Source: an uncultured Ruminiclostridium sp. (lineage in GTDB: Bacteria; Bacillota; Clostridia; Oscillospirales; Ruminococcaceae). From it: DNA of 64,000 nucleotides. Of this stretch, positions 34,306 to 42,561 are shown one piece after another. Position 1 is the stretch's first letter. Every line of letters starts with the position of its first letter. The stretch spans positions 143,793 to 207,792 of the forward strand of contig CANQED010000003.1 in assembly GCA_947594425.1 (NCBI GenBank). The letters are read 5' to 3'. The position numbers and the translations under genes were made by a program. The notes under the pieces are model-generated. The model was given only the letters and a program-made list of their open reading frames with translations, was not told the origin of the DNA and searched no databases.

Positions 34306-36150
34306 TCAATTCTTTTTGGTTTTTATTATAACGCCCATGCTCTCGGCTTTTTTAAGAAAAGCTCCCGCACGGTCGCGTATCTCGTCGTCGTCTTTATCAT
34401 CCTCGGCAAATTTAAGCGTCAGCTGCCGCGAGGTTATCTGCTTTGCCGCCGAAATAAGCCGCATTGCCGAATCGCCCTTTGAGAGAAACTCCCGTAAAAA
34501 CGGCGAATATCCGCTGAATATTATTTCCCGCTCGGTAAGCTGCACCTTTACATCCTTTAACAGCGCCTTTAAAAAGTCGGGCAAAAGCTCGTATATCTGC
34601 GCCCATTGCCCGCTAGGGTCAAGGTCGTTGAGCTGCATTATCGGGTCGTCGGGCTCGGGTATCGGGTATTCTTCTCCGCCTGTCGGGAGTTCTTCCCCGC
34701 CCGCAGGCACATTAGGCTCAAACGGTAAGGGTTCTTCCCCACCTGTGGGCACATTAGGCTCGAACGGTAAGGGTTCTTCCCCGCCCATGGGCACATTAGG
34801 CTCAAATGGCAGGGGCTCTTCCTCCTCGACATTAAATAACCAGTCGGGCTTGCCGTCAGAGCGCGGCGCGGGGTCCTCGGGTACAGGCTCCGGCTTTGGT
34901 GCGGGAGCGGTACTCTGCGCGGGCTTTTCGGGAGCAGGCGCGGGTTTTGGCGTCGGTGTAACGGTCGGCGCGGGGGCAATACTCGGCTTGTCCGCATAAG
35001 AACGAGATAAGCCGTCTAGCTTTTTCTCTAAGCGCTCGAGCCGTATCGACAGGGAGGTCGTGTCGCTGTCCATATCCGGCGTACACAGCCTTATTAGGCA
35101 CATCTGCGCCGCCGTTTCGCGCCGAGGCATTTTCGCCCCGCGAGAGGTAAAGTCCTGCAATATATCTATACAGCGTATGCATTCGGATACGGAAAATTCC
35201 GCCGCCTGCCGCTTTAGCTCGGCCGTATCCCCGCTCGCGGGCGGTATCAGCGTAAAGTCCATATTCATACTGCCGAGCAGCATAAGATTTCTAAAGTGTC
35301 CGCTGAGCTCATCGAGCAGCAGTATCGGGTCCTTTGACTCGTTGTGCAGGTCGCTCAGCAGCTTTAGCGCGGTGGGCGCGTCCTGCCTTTTAATACAGTC
35401 GGCGAGGGTAAAAAGGTGCTCGCCGGACGCTAAGCCGACTGCGTCTCTTACCGTCTGCTCGGATATATCGTCGGTCGCTGAGGCGCAGCGGTCGAGCAAT
35501 GACAGCGCGTCTCTCATTCCGCCGTCCGACAGCCTTGATATAAGCTCGGCGGCGGCAAAGGATAATTTTACATTCTCTTTCTCGGCGACCTCGCAGAGCC
35601 GCTTAGCGCTGTCCTTTACCGCGATCCTGCCGAAGGTGAACTGCTGACAGCGTGATAGTATCGTCGCGGGCACCTTGTGCAGCTCGGTGGTAGCAAGTAT
35701 AAATATAACGTGGGGCGGCGGCTCTTCTATCGTCTTAAGCAGTGCGTTAAATGCCGATACCGACATCATATGCACCTCGTCTATAATATACACGCGGTAT
35801 TTGCAGGTGACGGGGGCGTATATGACCTCGTCGCGCAACGCGCGGACATTCTCCACGCCGTTATTAGACGCGGCGTCCATTTCGACGATATCGGGGCAGC
35901 CCTCGGCTATCGCGCGGCACGCCTCGCACTGCCCGCAGGGGTTGCCGTCTACGGGGGATAGGCAGTTTACCGCCTTAGCCATAAGCTTAGCGCAGGTGGT
36001 CTTGCCGGTTCCGCGCGAGCCGGTAAAAAGATAAGCGTGTGCCGTCTTGCCGCTCTTTATCTGATTTTTCAGTGTGGTGGTAATATGCTCCTGCGATATT
36101 ACGTCGTCAAATGTCGCAGGGCGATATTTACGATATAAGGCTAAATACAC
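34306..36150 (-). CDS. dnaX: DNA polymerase III subunit gamma/tau
   Basis: The true start is the GTG at 36150 (VYLALYRKYRP), 5-6 bases after GGGAGG, giving 614 residues. The track start at 36252 lies inside SRP RNA. Clamp-loader AAA+ motifs: GSRGTGKTTCAK, the zinc-binding CGQCEACRA, DEVHMMS, and the arginine finger in LSRCQQF. A Pro-rich linker follows, with three tandem 14-residue units containing EEPLPFEPNVP, then a tau-like C-terminal domain (LDPSGQWAQIYELLPDFLKALL). I see no clear frameshift signal for a separate gamma. Confidence 0.96.
   Translation of the reverse strand: MYLALYRKYRPATFDDVISQEHITTTLKNQIKSGKTAHAYLFTGSRGTGKTTCAKLMAKAVNCLSPVDGNPCGQCEACRAIAEGCPDIVEMDAASNNGVENVRALRDEVIYAPVTCKYRVYIIDEVHMMSVSAFNALLKTIEEPPPHVIFILATTELHKVPATILSRCQQFTFGRIAVKDSAKRLCEVAEKENVKLSFAAAELISRLSDGGMRDALSLLDRCASATDDISEQTVRDAVGLASGEHLFTLADCIKRQDAPTALKLLSDLHNESKDPILLLDELSGHFRNLMLLGSMNMDFTLIPPASGDTAELKRQAAEFSVSECIRCIDILQDFTSRGAKMPRRETAAQMCLIRLCTPDMDSDTTSLSIRLERLEKKLDGLSRSYADKPSIAPAPTVTPTPKPAPAPEKPAQSTAPAPKPEPVPEDPAPRSDGKPDWLFNVEEEEPLPFEPNVPMGGEEPLPFEPNVPTGGEEPLPFEPNVPAGGEELPTGGEEYPIPEPDDPIMQLNDLDPSGQWAQIYELLPDFLKALLKDVKVQLTEREIIFSGYSPFLREFLSKGDSAMRLISAAKQITSRQLTLKFAEDDKDDDEIRDRAGAFLKKAESMGVIIKTKKN
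34706..34831 (-). repeat. Three tandem 42-base repeats in the dnaX linker
   Basis: The unit begins GGCACATTAGGCTC (plus strand) at 34706, 34748 and 34790, exactly 42 bases apart. It encodes GGEEPLPFEPNVP with a variable last residue (M/T/A). The reading frame is kept, so copy number may vary without breaking the gene. Confidence 0.9.
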
Positions 36151-36171
36151 GCTATCCTCCCTCTCTTTAAT

Positions 36172-36304
36172 GACAGACCCGTCATTATGAGTGTAAGCTT
36201 GCTGCGGCACAGGTCGTAACTGCTTAATGCTGCTCGGTTCCCCGCCTGACATGGTTCACAGAATTTCCTTGCACAGGGCTTACACCCATAATCACGGGTC
36301 TGCT
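36172..36304 (-). ncRNA. ffs: Signal recognition particle RNA (small bacterial type)
   Basis: The minus strand forms one long hairpin. CAGACCCGTGATTATGGGTG near 36302 pairs with the 3' part ending near 36174, with two mismatches in about 25. The tip holds the conserved SRP54-binding region, read as CCATGTCAGGCGGGGAACCG followed by AGCAGCA. SRP RNA directly upstream of dnaX is the classic Firmicutes order. The size is about 130 bases, so it lacks a large Alu domain. The dnaX ribosome site begins just after its 3' end. Confidence 0.88.
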
Positions 36305-36327
36305 TTAAACCAAATGGTAATATAGAT

Positions 36328-36356
36328 ATTGTACCATATCTTGCGGAAAAAATCAA
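36328..36356 (-). promoter_or_regulatory. Promoter of SRP RNA and the dnaX operon
   Basis: Minus strand TTGATT (36356-36351), 17-base spacer, TACAAT (36333-36328), about 25 bases before the SRP RNA stem. Confidence 0.82.
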
Positions 36357-36369
36357 GTATTTTTTTGTT

Positions 36370-36400
36370 GGCGCGAATTCCGCCTAAATCGGCGCGAATT
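36370..36400. promoter_or_regulatory. Direct repeats between divergent promoters
   Basis: GGCGCGAATT occurs at 36370-36379 and 36391-36400, 21 bases apart (two helical turns). The first copy is part of GGCGCGAATTCCGCC, nearly symmetric around GAATTC. The pair lies between the SRP RNA and nucleotidase promoters, so it could be an operator. No binding protein is identified. Confidence 0.4.
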
Positions 36401-36414
36401 GTCACCCGTCGGGA

Positions 36415-36443
36415 TTGACATTAAAACCGCTTTGTGCTAAAAT
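36415..36443 (+). promoter_or_regulatory. Promoter of the 5'-nucleotidase gene
   Basis: TTGACA (36415-36420), 17-base spacer, TAAAAT (36438-36443). The ATG is at 36495, after an AAGAAAGGA site. Confidence 0.85.
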
Positions 36444-36494
36444 AAAACCGTAATATCCATAATAGGATACAGATATAAGAAAGGATGGACTAAA

Positions 36495-38795
36495 ATGATT
36501 TTTAAAAAATGTCTTGTCGGCATTTTAGCGGCGGCTGTAGCCGTATCGTCACTGCCGACTATGGTATTCGCGCAGGACGATGCCGACACCGTGACGCTGT
36601 TTACCACCAACGACGTACACGGCGTGGTGCAGTCGGGCGACGGCGTTATCGGTATGGCGCTCGCGTCCGCTATCGCCGAGTCTACGCCTAATTCGCTGCT
36701 TATCGACGCGGGCGACGCAACGCAGGGCGCTGCATTTGCCACACCGTCGCTCGGCGAGGACGTTATCAAGGTCATGAACGCCGCGGGCTATGACGTTATG
36801 GCGGCGGGCAACCACGAATTTGACTACGGTCTCGATCAGCTGCTTGCTAACGCTGAGACGGCGGATTTTCCCATTATCTCCGCTAATGTGCTTAAGGACG
36901 GCGAGCCGCTCCTCGACAGCAGCACGATAATAGAAGAGGGCGGTCACAAGATAGGCTTTATCGGCGTTACCACCGTAAGCACCGCGACCTCCACCAACCC
37001 CTCAAAGCTTGAGGGCGTGACCTTTGCCGACGAGATAGCCTCTGTTAAAGAAGAAATTGCCGATATATCCGCGGATGTGGACACTATCGTAATTGTAGGA
37101 CACCTCGGCAACAATGCCTCTGCGGTAAAATGCACCTCAGAGCAGCTGCTCGCGGGGCTTAGCGATGAAGAGCTCGCTAAGGTCTCGGCGTTTATCGACG
37201 GACACAGCCACACCGAAGAGCAGACCTCATATGAGCGTGACGGCAATTCGGTAGCTATCGTCCAGACGGGCACGAGATTTACTAAGCTCGGAAAGGTAGA
37301 GCTTACCTTTAACGACGACGGCGTTACCGCCACGGCGGAGCTTCTCGACGCTGATGCAGCGGGTGCATATCAGCTCACCGAGGACGGCAAGTCGAGGCTC
37401 GACAGCGTAGAAGCATATATCGCCGAGATAGCCGGCGCGCAGGCTGAGATAAACTCTCAGGTGCTGTGCGAGAACATTATCCCGCTCTGGGGCGGATATG
37501 TGTACTTTGACTATGCAGAGCCGCGCGCGTTTGAGACAAACTTCGGCGACTTTGTCTGCGACGCTTTTGTAAGATACGGTGAAGAATTTGCCGAAAATGC
37601 GGGTCTTGACCTGCCCGTTATAGGATTTGAAAACGGCGGCGGCATCTCCGCCACCCTCCCCAACGGAAAGATAACAAGAGGCGACGTGCTCAGCGCGTTC
37701 AACCACGGCAATACCGTCGTAGTGCTTAAGGTCTCCCCTGCGGAGATATATGCCGCTCTTGAAGTGGGTCTTACCATGACGGGTCAGGACGACAGCGGCT
37801 TGCTGATAAGAGAAAGAGTAAGCGGCAGCTTTATGCAGGTAGGCGGTATGGATTATGCTTTTGATCCCTCCGCAGAGAGCGGCAACAAGGTGACAGCGCT
37901 GTCTGTTTGGGATGATAGTGTCGAGGGTTATACAGAGCTCGACTGCAACGATACCGAGCATAAGATACTGCTCGTCACTAACGATTATGTAGCGTCCGGC
38001 TTTGACGCAAATGACAAGATAGGCGAGCTCGGCGGCGAGGATTATCTGATAGAAAGCTATATCCTCGAGCAGACCGAAAACGGCACTAAGCCGCTTTGCG
38101 TCCCTTCAGACGACGTGCGTATCTGGATACCCGAAAACATAGATAAGGCTATGGAATACAGCGTCACCATACCCGTATATGACGCGGCTACTCTCGGCAC
38201 TACCCCCGGAGCCACTATAACCGAAAATTCCGTGACGCTGTCTAACCGCGTAGTACACATACGTATAGACAACGGCGAGGCAGAGGAGTACGTCACCGAC
38301 GAAAACGGCTGCGTTACCGTCGAATTAGAACACTCGGGTATGTTCACCCTCTTCCTTGAAGAGTCTACAGACGGTATGCCCGTATATATCAACAATTATT
38401 CGGGCGCGGGCACATATTATACCAGAGAGGGATATTACCGCTTTGGCTTTGCGGCTCCCGCCGATCTGCCCGAATATGTAGAGCCCGAGGAGACCACTGC
38501 TCCCGAGGAGACCACCGCCCCCGAGGAGACTACCGCCCCCGAGGAGACTACCGCTCCCGAACAGACCACGGCGGGCGAGCTTATCGAGCCCCCGACTACC
38601 GAGGCTCCCGCAGCTACCACCACCGAGAGCACCGATAACGTTATCGGCGACTCCGACGGCGGAAATGACAGCGGCGACACCGACACTGACGACGGCGCGG
38701 GCAACCCCGACACGGGCGTCGGCTTCGCTTCGTCAGCGGTGTGCATTGCGGCAGGCGCAATTTGCGCGTTGGCACTGATAAAGAGAAGAAAATAA
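36495..38795 (+). CDS. Cell-wall-anchored 5'-nucleotidase/UshA-type metallophosphatase
   Basis: The protein has 766 residues. A signal peptide ends at MVFA. The metallophosphatase domain has TTNDVHG, DAGDATQG, GNHEFDYG, GHLG and GHSHT metal ligands. The 5_nucleotid_C domain has FENGGGIS, FNHGNTVVV and the substrate-stacking region ending VNG-type NDYVASGF. Then come a beta domain, a wall-spanning linker with four EETTAP-type repeats, and the sorting signal NPDTG, a hydrophobic helix and the tail KRRK. It probably releases nucleosides and phosphate from extracellular nucleotides while attached by a sortase. NPDTG, not LPXTG, suggests a class with altered specificity; no sortase lies in the window. 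Confidence 0.92.
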   Translation: MIFKKCLVGILAAAVAVSSLPTMVFAQDDADTVTLFTTNDVHGVVQSGDGVIGMALASAIAESTPNSLLIDAGDATQGAAFATPSLGEDVIKVMNAAGYDVMAAGNHEFDYGLDQLLANAETADFPIISANVLKDGEPLLDSSTIIEEGGHKIGFIGVTTVSTATSTNPSKLEGVTFADEIASVKEEIADISADVDTIVIVGHLGNNASAVKCTSEQLLAGLSDEELAKVSAFIDGHSHTEEQTSYERDGNSVAIVQTGTRFTKLGKVELTFNDDGVTATAELLDADAAGAYQLTEDGKSRLDSVEAYIAEIAGAQAEINSQVLCENIIPLWGGYVYFDYAEPRAFETNFGDFVCDAFVRYGEEFAENAGLDLPVIGFENGGGISATLPNGKITRGDVLSAFNHGNTVVVLKVSPAEIYAALEVGLTMTGQDDSGLLIRERVSGSFMQVGGMDYAFDPSAESGNKVTALSVWDDSVEGYTELDCNDTEHKILLVTNDYVASGFDANDKIGELGGEDYLIESYILEQTENGTKPLCVPSDDVRIWIPENIDKAMEYSVTIPVYDAATLGTTPGATITENSVTLSNRVVHIRIDNGEAEEYVTDENGCVTVELEHSGMFTLFLEESTDGMPVYINNYSGAGTYYTREGYYRFGFAAPADLPEYVEPEETTAPEETTAPEETTAPEETTAPEQTTAGELIEPPTTEAPAATTTESTDNVIGDSDGGNDSGDTDTDDGAGNPDTGVGFASSAVCIAAGAICALALIKRRK

Positions 38796-38806
38796 GATAA
38801 AGGTAA

Positions 38807-38845
38807 AAAAATGGCTGCCGAGCGTTTTGCTCGGCAGCCATTTTT
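38807..38845. terminator. Bidirectional terminator
   Basis: AAAAATGGCTGCCGAGC and its complement form a 17-base stem with a 5-base loop, with A-run on the left and T-run on the right. It ends the nucleotidase gene and the facing sigma/anti-sigma unit, whose stop codon it touches. Confidence 0.9.
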
Positions 38846-39843
38846 CATTTTCTTTTAAGCATTCTTGTTATACCGACTATAAGCAATACCATACCGACCG
38901 CCAGCCCCGAAATCAGGATAAGCCACTGTATATTCTGATTAACGGTGGCCTCGTTCCACGTCAGCGGATAAAACGGCTGTATGCTCTCATATTCGGGTCG
39001 GCTTTCAAAGCCGAATTTAACTATCAGCCGATTTATTAAAAAGTTGGAGAAAAATGACGCCGCCGACAGCCCCACGGTCAGAATGCCGCCTTTGATTAAG
39101 CCGTTTAGTCGGCAATAGCGCAGCAGCAAAAATATCACCCAAGCGACGGGTATATATATCGCCGAGAGCGGCAGTACAATCCCCCAAAATCTGTTATCGG
39201 CGTTGATATACAGCCCGACAAACAGTATCAGCACGCCGTACAGCAGGGTATCCGCCGCAAAGCAGATAAGCGCCTTATGCCTTTTGAGCGCGCCTATCTG
39301 CGGCATATCCGCAAGCACTATCGGCAGGCATACCGCCGTCAGCCCGAAAAGGCTCCCCGCCGCCGCGACAAAAAACCAGTCCCCGCCGACATATATGCAT
39401 ACAGTCATTAGCAGCAGCATAAGCGTCAGCGTAAAAGCGCACACCGTCACCGTAAAGCGGTGCTTGTACACAAACAGCGGCAATGCCGTGACAGACGCGG
39501 TAAGAGCTAACGACGCGAGCACGATAAAAAACCAGTCAAGTGCCTGTGCCACCGCAAGATTTACTATCAGGCAGACTAATACGGGTATCAACAGTATCCC
39601 CGATATCACCGCCCCGACGGTAAACGCGCGGCGATTTTGCTTTTTCCTCTGATCCATAATGACGCTGTCGGTTTCGCGCGCAAGGGCGGTTTCTTCGCTC
39701 TCGTTTTTGAGCAGCTTCAGCATATCGCGGCACTTTGTACAGTATGAAAGGTGCGCCTCCACTGCCTCGCGGCTGTCCGAGCTGCAAACCCCGTCGGCAT
39801 ACAGCGGCAAAAGATCCTGCGTTATATCACACGTTATCTTCAT
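38845..39843 (-). CDS. Anti-sigma factor with zinc-finger N-terminus
   Basis: A 332-residue membrane protein. Residues 1-45 are a zf-HC2 anti-sigma domain with the HLSYCTKC (HxxxCxxC) ligands. After a short linker come about seven to eight hydrophobic helices from residue 75 to the end, tail RMLKRK. The start lies within the 3' end of the sigma gene (17-base overlap), so the two are co-translated. The zinc-finger domain should hold the sigma at the membrane. What signal releases it is not visible; no protease gene is adjacent. Confidence 0.88.
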   Translation of the reverse strand: MKITCDITQDLLPLYADGVCSSDSREAVEAHLSYCTKCRDMLKLLKNESEETALARETDSVIMDQRKKQNRRAFTVGAVISGILLIPVLVCLIVNLAVAQALDWFFIVLASLALTASVTALPLFVYKHRFTVTVCAFTLTLMLLLMTVCIYVGGDWFFVAAAGSLFGLTAVCLPIVLADMPQIGALKRHKALICFAADTLLYGVLILFVGLYINADNRFWGIVLPLSAIYIPVAWVIFLLLRYCRLNGLIKGGILTVGLSAASFFSNFLINRLIVKFGFESRPEYESIQPFYPLTWNEATVNQNIQWLILISGLAVGMVLLIVGITRMLKRK

Positions 39844-40336
39844 ATCGTATCCTTTCTTTGATCTTCAGTCTTGCGCGATGATAAGTGACCCTCGCCCACG
39901 ATTCTGTCTTACCGAAAATCTTCGCTATCTGCGAAAATGACAGCTCGCCGAAAACCCTCAGCGAAAATACCTCCTTATACGGCTCGCTCAGCGCGTGGAC
40001 GGCAAGATGTATTTGCAGCACCGCGTCCTTTTCCTCGGCGGCGGTCTGCGGATCGGAAACTTTATCGGGGATATCCGCCGAGTGCTCCTCGCTTTTTGCC
40101 GTAAAGCGCTTGTTTCGGCGCATTTCGTCATAGAATAAGTTTTTGGCTATGGCGCATAAATAGGTCAGCTCGTCCGCCTCTCCCCTATAGCCGCCGCTCA
40201 TTGCCTTAAAAAATGTCTGCTGAGTGAGCTCCTCGGCAATATCGGCGTCTTTAGCAAGCGTCATCATATAAGAGAATACCCGCATAAAATACACTCGGTA
40301 CAGCTTTTCAAGATCCGTAGCATCGCCCCCTTTCAT
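39827..40336 (-). CDS. ECF-type sigma-70 factor
   Basis: The protein has 169 residues. Region 2 has ADIAEELTQQTFFKAM and CAIAKNLFYDEMRR; region 4 has LRVFGELSFSQIAKIFG and WARVTYHRARLKI. The annotated ATG at 40336 is odd: the strong AAAGGGGG site lies after it, and it sits only 4 bases from the -10 box of the likely promoter. Translation may be leaderless from this ATG, or begin just downstream at a non-standard codon (ACG about 18 bases on, well spaced from the site), or at the GTG further in (V15). The region 2 core remains with any choice. Confidence 0.9.
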   Translation of the reverse strand: MKGGDATDLEKLYRVYFMRVFSYMMTLAKDADIAEELTQQTFFKAMSGGYRGEADELTYLCAIAKNLFYDEMRRNKRFTAKSEEHSADIPDKVSDPQTAAEEKDAVLQIHLAVHALSEPYKEVFSLRVFGELSFSQIAKIFGKTESWARVTYHRARLKIKERIRYEDNV

Positions 40337-40339
40337 ATA

Positions 40340-40368
40340 TTAGACTGCAACAGTGCGTAAACGTTACA
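40340..40368 (-). promoter_or_regulatory. Likely autoregulated ECF-sigma promoter
   Basis: Minus strand TGTAAC (40368-40363), 17 bases, GTCTAA (40345-40340). This AAC/GTC pattern is typical of ECF-dependent, self-controlled promoters and differs from the sigma-A boxes of all neighbours. Confidence 0.65.
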
Positions 40369-40399
40369 GCTTTTTTACAAAAAATTTCGGCGAGAGACC

Positions 40400-41620
40400 T
40401 TATCTGTCCTCCCGCCAAACCGCCGTCCCCGCGCTGTGCGCTGTGGAAAACGCTATTTGCAGATTGTACCCGCCGGTATAAGCCGCCACGTCTATGATTT
40501 CTCCCGCAAAATAAAGCCCGCGTATTAGCCTTGACTGCATAGTCTTGGGGTCTATCTCCTTTACGCTTATACCGCCGTCGGTGATTATCCCCTCCTCGAC
40601 GGGGCGCAGCCCCTTAATACTCAGCTTATACGCCTTAAGCACGCCGACTAATGCCGCCCGCTGTGTACGCGTCAGCGAGTTTGCAGGGAGTGTGGGCTCT
40701 ATCTCGGCGCGGCGTAATACCTCGGGTATCATTACCTGCGGCAAAAGCTTTTTTAACAAATTCGACATTTGCCGGTTCTTTTCCTCGCCTATGTCCCTTA
40801 ATATCCTCGCGTCGAGCGTTTTGTCGGAAAGCGCGGGCTTTAGATCTATCTCGACGGTACAGCCCTGCTCGCGCATATATCCCGATGCCGACAGCACGAG
40901 CGGGCCGCTTATCCCAAAATGGGTGAAAAGCATTTCCCCCTGCTCCTTATACAGCGTCTTGCCGCTCTTAGCCTTAAGCGTCAGCGATACGTTTTTCAGC
41001 GTCAAGCCCGACAGCGGCGCGCAGTCCTCTATCGTTTCCATAGGCACAAGCATAGCTTTCGGCGGCACTATCGTATGACCGAGCGCGCCCGCGATTTTGT
41101 ACCCGTCGCCCGTAGAGCCTGTCGCGGGGTAAGATACCCCGCCTGTCGCGAGTATCACCGCGTCCGCGTCGAATTTTTGCCCGCCGCCGCTTACCGCGCA
41201 GACCGCGCCGCCGCTTAGGTGTATCTTATCCGCGCGGCACTTAATAAATTTTACGCCGAGCCTTTCGCATTCGGCCTTAAGCGCACTCACGATATCCCCC
41301 GCCCTGTCCGATACGGGAAATACCCTCCTGCCGCGCTCGGTCTTTAGCGGCACTCCGAGCCTGCTTTGGAAAAGCTCCATAGTGTCGTATGCCGAAAACC
41401 CCGCCAGCGCGCTATATAAAAAGCGTCCGTTGACGGGGATATTACGCAGTATGTTCTCGTTGTCGCTGTTGTTGGTTAGGTTGCAGCGCCCCTTGCCGGT
41501 TATCCCGAGCTTTACCCCGGGGCGGTCGTTGCGCTCGAGGCAAATTACCTCGCTGCCCTCGGCGGCGAATATCGCCGCGGTCATCCCTGCCGCACCGCCG
41601 CCTATAACTACCGTCGTCAT
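40400..41620 (-). CDS. BaiN/HI0933-type NAD(P)/FAD-dependent oxidoreductase
   Basis: About 406 residues from the ATG at 41620 (MTTVVIGGG), which overlaps the stop of the MurR-type gene by ATGA; the track start at 41653 lacks a site. FAD-binding VIGGGAAGMTAAI, GKGRCNLTN, ATGGVSYPATGSTGDGY, and a C-terminal GLYFAGEIIDVAAYTGGYNLQIA are hallmarks of the HI0933 flavoprotein family. The family includes BaiN, reported in bile-acid reduction, but most members have no proven substrate, so only a general flavoprotein call is safe. Confidence 0.88.
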   Translation of the reverse strand: MTTVVIGGGAAGMTAAIFAAEGSEVICLERNDRPGVKLGITGKGRCNLTNNSDNENILRNIPVNGRFLYSALAGFSAYDTMELFQSRLGVPLKTERGRRVFPVSDRAGDIVSALKAECERLGVKFIKCRADKIHLSGGAVCAVSGGGQKFDADAVILATGGVSYPATGSTGDGYKIAGALGHTIVPPKAMLVPMETIEDCAPLSGLTLKNVSLTLKAKSGKTLYKEQGEMLFTHFGISGPLVLSASGYMREQGCTVEIDLKPALSDKTLDARILRDIGEEKNRQMSNLLKKLLPQVMIPEVLRRAEIEPTLPANSLTRTQRAALVGVLKAYKLSIKGLRPVEEGIITDGGISVKEIDPKTMQSRLIRGLYFAGEIIDVAAYTGGYNLQIAFSTAHSAGTAVWREDR

Positions 41621-42477
41621 ATATCTTTCTTGTATACCTCGTGCTCGTCCCACAGCTTTTCAAGCTTGGCAAAGGTGTTTTCTATATTGTCCTTTTTCTT
41701 TGCGCCTACGGCCACTATCATAGCGTTAAGCAGGCTAAGCGGCGCTACGAGCGAATCCGCGAACCCCGCCATATCGCTGCGGGCTATAAGCAATTGATCT
41801 GCGTACCCCGCGAGAGGCGAAGCCGCGCTGTCGGTTATCGCCACTATATCCGCGCCGCAGGACTTAGCGTATGCGGTCGCGTTAATGGTGCTCTGTGAAT
41901 AGCGCGGAAAAGACAGCGCGATAAACACGTCCTTTTCGGTCATATTGATTATCTGCTGATAAATACCGCTGGTATTTATCGCCTGTACAAAATGTATATT
42001 GTCAAAGATAAGCTGAAAGTTATAGTCAAGGAACCTTGCAAGAATATTCGCGCTCATAACGCCGAGTATATATATCCTGCGCGCCGAGCATATCTTCTCT
42101 ATCGCCGTGTCAAACTGCTCGGTGTCTATCTCCTCTAGCGTATGCTTTATACGGTCTATGTCTTGCGTCAGCGTATTTTTAAGCACGCTGCCGCCGCCTA
42201 TCCTGTCGTTGGTTATATTTATGCGCTGGACCGCGGTAAGGCGGTTCTTTATCAGCGCCTGCAAATTTTTCTGTAGTCCCGGATAGCCGTCATAGCCTAA
42301 TTCGTCGGCAAAGCGCACCACCGTCGACTCGCTTACCCCGACGGCGTTGCCGAGCTTTAGCGCGGTCATATACGCCGCCTTTTCGTAGCTCTGGAGAATA
42401 AAATTAGCGATAAGCTTTTGACTTTTGGAAAAGGTGCTCATTCGGCTCTCTATGGTCTGTAGAAGATCCTCCTGCAT
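41617..42477 (-). CDS. MurR/RpiR family transcriptional regulator
   Basis: About 286 residues from the ATG at 42477 (MQEDLLQTI) with GGGAAGTG upstream. The track start at 42507 is a GTG nearly on the transcription start. The N-terminal HTH_6 has KLGNAVGVSESTVVRFADELGY; the C-terminal SIS domain has IYILGVMSANILARFLDYN and DVFIALSFPRYSQSTI, which bind phosphosugars in relatives. The translational overlap with the flavoprotein gene suggests that gene is a target or partner, unusual for this sugar-responsive family. Confidence 0.88.
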   Translation of the reverse strand: MQEDLLQTIESRMSTFSKSQKLIANFILQSYEKAAYMTALKLGNAVGVSESTVVRFADELGYDGYPGLQKNLQALIKNRLTAVQRINITNDRIGGGSVLKNTLTQDIDRIKHTLEEIDTEQFDTAIEKICSARRIYILGVMSANILARFLDYNFQLIFDNIHFVQAINTSGIYQQIINMTEKDVFIALSFPRYSQSTINATAYAKSCGADIVAITDSAASPLAGYADQLLIARSDMAGFADSLVAPLSLLNAMIVAVGAKKKDNIENTFAKLEKLWDEHEVYKKDI

Positions 42478-42515
42478 TTGTGTCACTTCCCTAAAAAAGA
42501 ATTTCACTGCTATAT

Positions 42516-42544
42516 ATTTTACTACAAACCGAAAGAATTTGCAA
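42516..42544 (-). promoter_or_regulatory. Promoter of the MurR-type/BaiN-type unit
   Basis: Minus strand TTGCAA (42544-42539), 17-base spacer, TAAAAT (42521-42516). Confidence 0.75.
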
Positions 42545-42561
42545 GATATTTTTTAAAACTT

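Noticed and set aside
34316-34999. Plus-strand Gly/Ser-rich ORF of 227 residues
   Set aside because: Shadow of the dnaX tau region and its 42-base repeats.
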